From positions 186,001 through 250,000 of the forward strand of contig CAWFPL010000002.1 in assembly GCA_963817785.1 (NCBI GenBank): a DNA stretch of 64,000 bases, given 5' to 3'. Source of the stretch: JAKALD01 sp963817785. GTDB lineage: Bacteria; Pseudomonadota; Gammaproteobacteria; Burkholderiales; SG8-39. Position 1 is the first letter of the stretch; every line of letters starts with the position of its first letter. The notes beneath the pieces were generated by a model that worked only from the letters and a program-made list of their open reading frames with translations, did not search any database and was not told where the DNA came from. Below, piece by piece: positions 14,816 through 21,218 of this stretch. Made by a program: the position numbers and the translations under genes.

Positions 14816-15037
14816 TGTAGTGCCGCCTAACTAGAAATCGTCCGCACCCACGCGGTTGATCATTTTTCGTCCGACGAAACTGCTGGATATCGCGCCATAC
14901 TCCGCGCCAAAGCCCCTAGGATCAACAGTCTGCCGAACCGGCAGCGGTGTTATCCGGCCTTCTGAACACTAAGCGCCTGCATCGACAGGAGTTTTTGGAC
15001 TTAGTCGCCGCGGCTGTCAGGACCCCGGCCAGAAGTC
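14816..15037. other. Intergenic region upstream of the cassettes
   Basis: On the minus strand, GTTAGGC at 14831-14825 marks the leading recombination core of the HAD cassette. I could not find a second core or symmetric arms within the next 200 bp, so it is not a clear attC. It could be an attI remnant or the scar of a lost cassette. No integrase gene is present here. Confidence 0.5.
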
Positions 15038-15058
15038 TGCGCGCCTCATAGGCGCGCA
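15038..15058 (-). terminator. Hairpin after the methyltransferase gene
   Basis: A 9-bp perfect stem (15038-15046 with 15050-15058, loop CAT) lies 14 nt after the minus-strand methyltransferase stop. No T-run follows, so efficiency is uncertain. Confidence 0.45.
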
Positions 15059-15071
15059 CTGGCCACCCGCC

Positions 15072-15896
15072 TCAGCGCACCGCGGCGACGATGCGCGTCT
15101 GCTTGGGCGTCGGCAAATCCTGGGGCCGCGAACGAAAGTACCGAGCCTCGGCCTCCTCCGGCGTGAGGAACACGACCTCAGCGAACCCCGCCTCACGGAG
15201 CTTGGCCTCGATTGCCGCGGGCTCGAAGTGACTCAGCCACGGCTCTCCCACGAGCGCGGCATGCGCGGCGAGGGGCGAGGGCTCAGGCGACGCGAAGGTG
15301 AGCACGATCTCGCTCCCGGCGGGAAACGCGGCGACGGCGGCGAGCGTCGTGTCGACCGCGCTTTCCGCGAGGTACATTGTCACGCCGAGCCACGAGAAGA
15401 AGGTGGGCTCGTCCAAACGTACGCCGTGCCGCGCAAGGCCTTCGAGCAGCGACTCGCGCGCGAAATCGACGCTTGCGAAGGACACGTTCGCCGGCACGAC
15501 GAGCCCGGCCGCGGCGATGCGGTTCCGCTTCTCGCTCTGGGTGCCCGCGTGGTCGACTTCGACGATGCGCAGCACGCGCGCCCACTCGGGCTGCCGCAGG
15601 GCGAAGGTGTCGAAGCCGGCGCCGAGGAGGATGTACTGCTCGACGCCGCGCGCGACCGCGCCGGCCAGTCGATCCTCGGCGAAGCGCGAGCGCAGCACGA
15701 CGTGCGCGCGCAGGGCGCGGCGCGCCGGGCTCTGAAAGGCGTCCGTGTCGTCGCGGATGCGTTTTTCGGCGCCTGCGCCGAGCAGCCGGACGGCGACGGG
15801 ATCCTCGAGGATGCGCGGCGGCGCCTCGAGCAGCTGGTGCGCGGCCCGCAGGTAGGCGGTCGCGAGCGCGGTGCGGCTCGCGGCGCGAGCGCTCAT
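15072..15896 (-). CDS. SAM-dependent methyltransferase, LCMT/PPM family
   Basis: A 274-residue protein of the leucine-carboxyl-methyltransferase-like family. It has REDxVA-like 'RILEDPVAVRLLG', the SAM loop QYILLGAGFDTFALR, VDHAGTQSEKR, then WLGVTMYL near residue 180. Bacterial members methylate small molecules or are of unknown target. The ATG at 15896 gives the standard start (MSARAASRTALATAYLRA); the frame opens further upstream without an obvious ribosome site. It stands alone between the cassette region and the two-gene module. Confidence 0.82.
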   Translation of the reverse strand: MSARAASRTALATAYLRAAHQLLEAPPRILEDPVAVRLLGAGAEKRIRDDTDAFQSPARRALRAHVVLRSRFAEDRLAGAVARGVEQYILLGAGFDTFALRQPEWARVLRIVEVDHAGTQSEKRNRIAAAGLVVPANVSFASVDFARESLLEGLARHGVRLDEPTFFSWLGVTMYLAESAVDTTLAAVAAFPAGSEIVLTFASPEPSPLAAHAALVGEPWLSHFEPAAIEAKLREAGFAEVVFLTPEEAEARYFRSRPQDLPTPKQTRIVAAVR

Positions 15897-16004
15897 CGCG
15901 GGAAGGTCTCCCTGACGTTCCGGCCTGCGGATGTCCACCCGGCCAGGCTTCGTACCATGCGCTCCGGCCGAGAAATAACGCGCGGTGCCCAATACCGGCT
16001 GGAT

Positions 16005-16265
16005 TCAGGCGGCGACGATGTCGATGCGCGCCGAGAAGCCGAGGCGCGCGAGAAGCTCCTCGCAGTCCGCCCAGGTCAGGCCGAAGGCGCGTACGTCCGC
16101 GACCCCAAGACGCGCGACGACGGTCGATATCGCTGCGGCGTCCGGCTCGTCGAACTCGCCGTCCATCATCGCGTTTTCCGCCCAGTCCACCAGCTGTGCC
16201 TGCGTGATGCGGTGATGCAGGTAGTCCGCGATCTTTCCGGCTACGATCTGCTTGGTGATTCTCAT
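16005..16265 (-). CDS. Small conserved hypothetical protein, second gene of a pair
   Basis: An 86-residue acidic helical protein beginning MRITKQIVAGKIADYLHHRI, with a conserved-looking LVDWAENAMMDGEF segment and a C-terminal stretch around LTWADCEELLARLGF. It starts 9 nt after the stop of the 78-residue gene upstream, which indicates a bicistronic unit. I do not recognise a named family. The compact two-gene layout next to integron cassettes would suit an addiction or regulatory module, but nothing in the residues proves it. Confidence 0.6.
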   Translation of the reverse strand: MRITKQIVAGKIADYLHHRITQAQLVDWAENAMMDGEFDEPDAAAISTVVARLGVADVRAFGLTWADCEELLARLGFSARIDIVAA

Positions 16266-16274
16266 GTAGCCATC

Positions 16275-16511
16275 CTACGCCTTCCGGTGCCCCTCATCCA
16301 CGGGGTACTTGTGGTGGACCTCGACGAGGTTGTTCTGCTCGTCGTAGATTTCCTGCCAGAAGCGCAGCGTGGTTTCCCGCGCGTCGACCTCTTTGAGATA
16401 GCGGGCACGCCATCCCTGCCGCCCCTGGATTTCGATCCAGTAGCGGCGGCCGCCACCGGTGATCTCCTCCCAGTGGCCGAATTTCCTTTCGTTCTGTATC
16501 CGGCTACTCAT
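16275..16511 (-). CDS. Small conserved hypothetical protein, first gene of a pair
   Basis: A 78-residue, strand-rich, tryptophan- and arginine-rich protein (NERKFGHWEE, GGRRYWIEIQGRQGW, LRFWQEIYDEQ, KYPVDEGHRK). The alternating aromatic strands suggest a small beta-sheet fold. No family is recognised with certainty. The pair 16511-16005 forms a clear unit with a 9-nt spacing. A toxin-antitoxin role is possible but not shown. Confidence 0.6.
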   Translation of the reverse strand: MSSRIQNERKFGHWEEITGGGRRYWIEIQGRQGWRARYLKEVDARETTLRFWQEIYDEQNNLVEVHHKYPVDEGHRKA

Positions 16512-16658
16512 CCGCGTAAAAGGATTTGGCGCATGACACCTGGGCGCAGTTGACCGATGCCCGTCGAGGGAAGCCTCCAGGCGGGTGGAGAATCCGCAGA
16601 AAATAGAATATCTCGCCGGCGCACCGGGACGCTGAGCCGCCGAACCGCCGAACCGCGC

Positions 16659-17852
16659 CTACTCCGCTCCCCCCGCCGCATACCCCCGAAAGAACCGCGC
16701 GTAGAGCACCAGGTAGCTCGCCTGCAGCGCCGCCGCCACGAAGAACGGCGCGCGCAGCATCCCCGCGTGCAGCATGAATCCCGCCACCAGCGGCCCGACC
16801 GCGCGCGGGATCTGGATGGAGACGTTCTGCAGGCTGGCCGCCAAGCCGCGCCGGTTGCGCGTGAGACCGACCACCAACGCCTGCCGCACGCCCGCCGTGC
16901 CCTGGTTGAATCCCGCGCGCAGGGCATACAGGACCGCGGCGAGGAAGAACACCGGCACCAGCGGCACTGCCATCAGCAACACGAGCCCGACCCCGCGCAT
17001 GATCACCACCGGGCGGATCAATCCGTAGCGGCGCACCATGCGTCCGGCCACCATCGCCCCCAGAGCGCCGAACACGAAGCTCGCCGCGAGCGCCGGTCCG
17101 ATCGATCCCGGCCCGCGCTGGAAGCGCAGCGCGAACCAGTAGGCGATGAGCGGCGCGATCATGCCGATGCCGAGGCCGTTCAGCGTGTTGGCGACGACGA
17201 GGCGCACCAGCATGCGGTTCTCGCTGCGGCGCTCGGAGGCTTGTGCAGCGCGCTCGTCAGGAGGCGTGCGTTCGGGCTCCTCGAGGCCTGCGATGAGCGC
17301 GAACGCGGCGACCGAGCCGGCGAGCGAGAGCAGGAACAGCGGCCGGTAGGCGAGCACTACGCCGAGCGGCCCAATGAGGAAGTGCACGCCGCCCGCGAGC
17401 AGGGCGCCGAGCGCCATGCCGCCGAAGCCGATCGCCGCGTTGGCGCTGAACACCGCGCCGCGCCTTCCCGCCGGCAGCGCCTGCGCGAGCCAGGCCTGCT
17501 CGAGCGGACCGAAGGGCCCGGCGCTGCCGTTCGCGCCTCGGCCGAAGCCGCCGGCGATGGCGGCGAGCACGAGGGCCGGCGGCCAGGCGGTGGCGAGCGC
17601 GAGCAGCGCCGCACCCGCCTGCAGCAGCTCGTAGGCGAGGAGAAAACGCCTGCGCCCGCGCCGGTCGCTCAGGGGCCCGACGGTGAGCGTGAGCACGGCG
17701 CCGACCACCAGCGCCGCCGAGAGCGTGGCGCCGATTTCGGGCGCCGACCACCCCAGCGCGTGCAGGTAGAGCGCGAATGCCGCGACCAGCGCGCCTTGCC
17801 CGAGGCTGCGCGCGGCGCGCGCGGCCATCAGGCGCAGGACGGTGGGAGGCAC
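16659..17852 (-). CDS. MFS efflux-type transporter
   Basis: A 397-residue protein with about 12 hydrophobic segments and the MFS loop motif GPLSDRRGRRRFLL between segments 2 and 3. A second partial copy, MVAGRMVRRYG, occurs in the second half. This is typical of DHA1-like drug or metabolite exporters; the substrate is unknown. It starts at GTG 17852, one base after the metW stop codon, so it is likely translated from the metX-metW transcript. This raises the possibility of export of a methionine-related compound. Confidence 0.82.
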   Translation of the reverse strand: MPPTVLRLMAARAARSLGQGALVAAFALYLHALGWSAPEIGATLSAALVVGAVLTLTVGPLSDRRGRRRFLLAYELLQAGAALLALATAWPPALVLAAIAGGFGRGANGSAGPFGPLEQAWLAQALPAGRRGAVFSANAAIGFGGMALGALLAGGVHFLIGPLGVVLAYRPLFLLSLAGSVAAFALIAGLEEPERTPPDERAAQASERRSENRMLVRLVVANTLNGLGIGMIAPLIAYWFALRFQRGPGSIGPALAASFVFGALGAMVAGRMVRRYGLIRPVVIMRGVGLVLLMAVPLVPVFFLAAVLYALRAGFNQGTAGVRQALVVGLTRNRRGLAASLQNVSIQIPRAVGPLVAGFMLHAGMLRAPFFVAAALQASYLVLYARFFRGYAAGGAE

Positions 17853-17853
17853 C

Positions 17854-18462
17854 TCAGGACGCCGCGCAGCGATAGACGGCGAGGCTGCCGAGCAGATTGG
17901 GAAGCAGGCTCACCGGCCTGCTCCGGTGCAGCGCGACGCGCTCGCGGATCCGGATGCCGAGCTTGCGGCACAGGTCCTCGAAGTCGGCCATGGTGCACAG
18001 GTGCACGTTGGGCGTGTTGTACCACTCGTAGGGCAGCGCCTCGGACACCGGCATGCGGCCCATCAGTACCTGCAGGCGCGCGGCCCAGTGGCCGAAGTTC
18101 GGGAACGCCACGATCGCCTCGCGCCCGACGCGCAGCATTTCGCGCATGAGCTGCTCGATGCGGTGGATGGTCTGCAGCGTCTCGGACAGCATCACGGTGT
18201 CGAACGAGCCGTCCTGGAACAGCGACAGCCCGCTCTCCAGGTCGAGCTGCAGCACGTTGATGTCGTTCTTCACGCACGCTAGCACTTCGGCGTCGTCGAT
18301 CTCCACGCCGTAGCCCGGCGCCTGGCGCGCCTCCCACAGGTACTTGAGCAGCGCGCCGTTGCCGCAGCCCAGGTCGAGCACGCGCGCGCCCGGCGCGACC
18401 CAGCGCGCGATCGCGGCGAATTCCGGGCGTGCGGCGAGCAGGGCCTGTTCGTGGTCGGTCAT
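17854..18462 (-). CDS. metW: Methionine biosynthesis protein MetW
   Basis: A 202-residue methyltransferase-fold protein. It has the SAM-type loop VLDLGCGNGALLKYL, then the MetW block GSFDTVMLSETLQTIHR and FPNFGHWAARLQVLMGRMP...LPYEWYNTPNVHLCTM. MetW works with MetX in acyl-homoserine formation in many proteobacteria. It sits 25 nt downstream of metX, and the riboswitch ahead of metX should control it too. Full length. Confidence 0.96.
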   Translation of the reverse strand: MTDHEQALLAARPEFAAIARWVAPGARVLDLGCGNGALLKYLWEARQAPGYGVEIDDAEVLACVKNDINVLQLDLESGLSLFQDGSFDTVMLSETLQTIHRIEQLMREMLRVGREAIVAFPNFGHWAARLQVLMGRMPVSEALPYEWYNTPNVHLCTMADFEDLCRKLGIRIRERVALHRSRPVSLLPNLLGSLAVYRCAAS

Positions 18463-18487
18463 AGGGGGTGCGGGGGTAGGGTGACTC

Positions 18488-19636
18488 TCACCCCCGCGTC
18501 TCCAAGTCGATATTTCCGAAATACGCGCGCATCGCGCCGAAGTAGCGCGCGTCGTCCATCAGGAAGGCGTCGTGCCCGCCGGGCGCGTCGATCTCGAGGT
18601 ACGACACGATCTTCTTCGCGTCGAGCAGCGCCTTGACGATCTCGCGCGAGCGCGCCGGCGCGAAGCGCCAGTCGGACCTGAACGACACCACCAGGAACGC
18701 GGCTTTCGCACGCGCCAGCGCCGCGCCGAGGTCGCCGCCGTAGTCCGCCGCCGGATCGAAGTAGTCGAGCGCCTTGGTGATGCGCAGGTAGGTGTTGGCG
18801 TCGAAGTAGGTCGAGAACTTGTCGCCCTGGTAGCGCAGGTAGCTCTCCACCTCGAAGTCGATGTCGAAGTCGAAGCCGAGCGCACCGCGGCGCAGCAGCC
18901 GGCCGAACTTGCCCATCATCGCCTCGTCCGAGAGATAGGTGATGTGGCCGATCATGCGCGCAATGCGCAGCCCGCGCACGGGCACCACGCCCTTGTCGTA
19001 GTAGTTCCCGCCGTGAAAGTCGGGGTCGGTGGTGATCGCCTGGCGTGCGACCTCGTTGAAGGCGATGTTCTGCGCCGAGAGCTTGGGCGCCGCGGCGATC
19101 ACGAACGCGTGGCGGATGCGCTCCGGGTAGGAGAGCGTCCACTGCAGCGCCTGCATCGCGCCGAGCGAGCCGCCCATGACCGCGGCGAAGCGCTCGATGC
19201 CGAGGCGGTCGGCGAGCCGCGCCTGCGCGTCCACCCAGTCCTCGACCGTCACCACCGGGAAGTCGCCGCCCCAGGGCCTGCCGGTGGCCGGATTGACGCT
19301 CATCGGGCCAGTCGAGCCGTGGCAGCCGCCGAGGTTGTTCACGCCCACCACGAAAAAGCGCCGCGTGTCGAGCGGCTTGCCCGGACCGATCATGTTGTCC
19401 CACCAGCCGACGTTGTCGGGCTCGCCGGCGTAGCGGCCGGCGACGTGGTGCGAGGCGTTGAGCGCGTGACACACCAGCACCGCGTTCGAGCGCGCGGCGT
19501 TGAGCTCGCCGTAGGTCTCGTAGGCGAGCTCGAAGGCGGGCAGCTCCGCGCCGCCGCGCAAGCGGATCGGCTCGTCGAAGCGCGCCTTCTGCGCGACGAC
19601 CGTGCCGACCGAGCCGGGATCCTGCGATGCTTCCAC
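18488..19636 (-). CDS. metX: Homoserine O-acyltransferase MetX
   Basis: A 382-residue alpha/beta hydrolase that acylates homoserine (acetyl or succinyl; not decided here) in methionine synthesis. It has the nucleophile elbow VMGGSLGAMQALQW, the NNLGGCHGSTGP oxyanion block, and the late Asp and His (SDWRFAP, GGHDAFL). The start was moved to GTG 19636. The longer frame would start at 19654 inside the T-run of an upstream terminator, while GTG 19636 has GGAG about 6 nt upstream. A SAM-II riboswitch and hairpin lie in the leader. Confidence 0.95.
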   Translation of the reverse strand: MEASQDPGSVGTVVAQKARFDEPIRLRGGAELPAFELAYETYGELNAARSNAVLVCHALNASHHVAGRYAGEPDNVGWWDNMIGPGKPLDTRRFFVVGVNNLGGCHGSTGPMSVNPATGRPWGGDFPVVTVEDWVDAQARLADRLGIERFAAVMGGSLGAMQALQWTLSYPERIRHAFVIAAAPKLSAQNIAFNEVARQAITTDPDFHGGNYYDKGVVPVRGLRIARMIGHITYLSDEAMMGKFGRLLRRGALGFDFDIDFEVESYLRYQGDKFSTYFDANTYLRITKALDYFDPAADYGGDLGAALARAKAAFLVVSFRSDWRFAPARSREIVKALLDAKKIVSYLEIDAPGGHDAFLMDDARYFGAMRAYFGNIDLETRG

Positions 19637-19645
19637 TGACGCTCC

Positions 19646-19685
19646 GAAAAACACAAAACCCGTTCAGCTTGCGCGAGAACGGGTT
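19646..19685 (-). terminator. Intrinsic terminator in the metX leader
   Basis: On the minus strand a 9-bp stem (AACCCGTTC / GAACGGGTT; arms 19685-19677 and 19665-19657) is followed by a T-rich tract TTGTGTTTTT. It lies between the SAM-II aptamer and the metX start, so it acts on the leader and not on the gene end. Its loop and 3' arm contain a 12-nt sequence complementary to the aptamer. Confidence 0.85.
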
Positions 19686-19696
19686 CCGGGACCGGT

Positions 19697-19750
19697 CTCT
19701 TTAGCTGCATTTGTAGCGCGCCCGCAAGCTGAACATCAAATCGGCGCGTG
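19697..19750 (-). promoter_or_regulatory. SAM-II riboswitch aptamer
   Basis: The minus strand shows the SAM-II pattern. P1 is CGCGCC pairing with GGGCGCG. The loop opens with GATTTGATG, and the 3' segment is CTACAAATGCAGCTAAAGAG, close to the family consensus TGATAAATGTAGCTAAA. SAM-II elements bind S-adenosylmethionine upstream of metA/metX. Part of the loop (19734-19723) is perfectly complementary to 19673-19662 in the terminator, suggesting control by antitermination. Confidence 0.92.
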
Positions 19751-19755
19751 ACGGA

Positions 19756-19783
19756 ATTATAGCCGAGTCGCGCGCGCCCTCAA
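19756..19783 (-). promoter_or_regulatory. Sigma-70 promoter for metX-metW
   Basis: On the minus strand, TTGAGG (19783-19778) and TATAAT (19761-19756) are spaced 16 bp apart. Initiation near 19749 would begin almost exactly at the SAM-II aptamer. The box overlaps the end of the preceding CoA-transferase gene. Confidence 0.75.
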
Positions 19784-20979
19784 TCCGCCGCCTTTGCCGC
19801 GCCGCTGGCGAGCATCGCTTCGATCGCCTCTTGCGTGAGCCCCGCCTCGGCGAGCAGCTCGCGCGTGTGCTCGCCCAGGCGCGGGGCGTGGCGGCGCGGC
19901 TCGGGCGCCGACTCCGACCACTCCGAGGGCACGGCCATCGAGCGGATGCGCCCCTCGCTGGGGTGCTCCACCTCGCGGAAGTAGCCGATCGCGGCGAGGT
20001 GCGGGTCCTCGACGATGTCCGCAAGGCTGTTCATGCGCTGCACGGGGATGTCGGCCGCCTCGAGCGCCTCGAGCCACTCCGCGGTCGTGCGCTGTTCCAG
20101 CTCCGCGGCGACCAGGGCGTAGGCGGCGTCGAAGTTGCGGCTGCGCGCCTCGGGCGTGACGAAGCGCGGATCGGCGAGTATCTCGGGCTTGCCGATCAGC
20201 TCCAGAAAGGCCCGCCATTGCTTGTCGTTGTAGATGAGCGCACAGACGTAGCCGTCCTTCGTCCGGTAGGGCCGCCGGTCCTTCACCAGCAGTCGCGAGT
20301 AGCCGGGCTCGCCCACCTGCGGCTCGAAGGTGAGACCGCCCAGGTGCTCGCCCAGCACGAGCTGCAGCAGGTGCTCGAACATCGGCACGTCGACGCGCTG
20401 GCCCTTGCCGCTCTTCTCGCGGTAATACAGCGCCGCGCTCACCGCGCTCGCTACCTGCTGGCCGACCGAACGGTCGGCGATCAGCACCGGCGCATAGCGC
20501 GGCGTCTCGGCGCCCTGCTTCCGGAACAGCCAGGGAATCCCGGATGCGCCCTGGATCAGGTCGTCATAGGCGGCCTTGGCGGCGTACGGTCCGCGCTGGC
20601 TGTAGCCGAAGCAGCCGACGTAGATGATCCGCGGATTCGCCGCGCGCAACGCCTCGTAGGACAGCTCCAGGCGTGCCATCGCCTGCGGGCGGATGTTGTA
20701 CACCAGCACGTCGGCGCCCTTCGCCAGCGCGAGCAGCGCGGCGCGCGCCGCGGGCCGCTTCAGATCGAGCGCCAGAGAGCGCTTGTTGCGGTTGGCGTTG
20801 AGGAAGCTGTGCCCCATGCCGGGGTTGCGGAACGGCCACGCGTGGCGCATCACGTCGCCCTCGGGCGCCTCGACCTTGATCACGTCGGCGCCGAAGTCGG
20901 CGAGGATCTGGGTGGCGAACGGGCCCATCACCACCGTGGTGAGGTCGAGGATGCGGACGCCTTCGAGGGGGCCGGGCAT
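19780..20979 (-). CDS. CaiB/BaiF family CoA transferase
   Basis: A 399-residue class III CoA transferase. It starts MPGPLEGVRILDLTTVVMGPF, has GADVIKVEAPEGD, SLALDLKRP, YDDLIQGASG (with the conserved aspartate of this class), then GKGQRVDVPMFEHL. These enzymes move CoA between organic acids; the acid is unknown. It stands alone, with the metX promoter in its 3' end and two palindromes behind its start. Many paralogues exist in betaproteobacteria, so no gene symbol is given. Confidence 0.9.
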   Translation of the reverse strand: MPGPLEGVRILDLTTVVMGPFATQILADFGADVIKVEAPEGDVMRHAWPFRNPGMGHSFLNANRNKRSLALDLKRPAARAALLALAKGADVLVYNIRPQAMARLELSYEALRAANPRIIYVGCFGYSQRGPYAAKAAYDDLIQGASGIPWLFRKQGAETPRYAPVLIADRSVGQQVASAVSAALYYREKSGKGQRVDVPMFEHLLQLVLGEHLGGLTFEPQVGEPGYSRLLVKDRRPYRTKDGYVCALIYNDKQWRAFLELIGKPEILADPRFVTPEARSRNFDAAYALVAAELEQRTTAEWLEALEAADIPVQRMNSLADIVEDPHLAAIGYFREVEHPSEGRIRSMAVPSEWSESAPEPRRHAPRLGEHTRELLAEAGLTQEAIEAMLASGAAKAAD

Positions 20980-21040
20980 GGATTAGTCGTTCACGAGACA
21001 ACGGTCATGCTGCGCGGGCACGGGTTTGCCTTTTATCAGA

Positions 21041-21088
21041 TCTCCATTTTTTGCGCGGCCCGTCTGGGGGCCGCGCAAAAAATGGAGA
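21041..21088. repeat. 48-bp perfect palindrome, copy A
   Basis: A 21-bp perfect stem (21041-21061 with 21068-21088) around a 6-nt loop GTCTGG. The ends are TCTCC and GGAGA. The arms include a T6/A6 run and a GCGCGG core. It lies between the CoA-transferase start and copy B, exactly 100 bp from copy B. Its loop is the reverse complement of copy B's loop, so the two copies are in opposite orientation. Confidence 0.9.
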
Positions 21089-21140
21089 AACTGCGGCGGT
21101 GAAGTCCAGCACCGCCGGTAACCCTGCGACCACTGCTGTG

Positions 21141-21188
21141 TCTCCCCATTTCCCGCGGCCCCCAGACGGGCCGCGGGAAATGGGGAGA
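21141..21188. repeat. 48-bp perfect palindrome, copy B
   Basis: A 21-bp perfect stem (21141-21161 with 21168-21188), loop CCAGAC, ends TCTCC and GGAGA. Compared with inverted copy A, the ends, the GCGGCCC inner part and the loop are kept, while the middle of both arms has changed in a compensating way. It lies about 30 bp past the ptsI stop and could serve as its terminator. It is nested inside a further inverted repeat (21094-21103 / 21204-21213). Confidence 0.9.
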
Positions 21189-21218
21189 TCGGGGAAAACC
21201 CGATTCACCGCCGTACGG

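Noticed and set aside
14832..15037. attI site with an adjacent integrase
   Set aside because: Only one core site is visible, with no second core, no direct integrase-binding repeats and no integrase gene on either strand here.
16557..18149. 530-codon plus-strand open frame opposite the MFS gene
   Set aside because: Its composition (Arg/Glu/Gln/His repeats) is that of an antisense frame, and the minus-strand MFS and metW genes have clear domain motifs.
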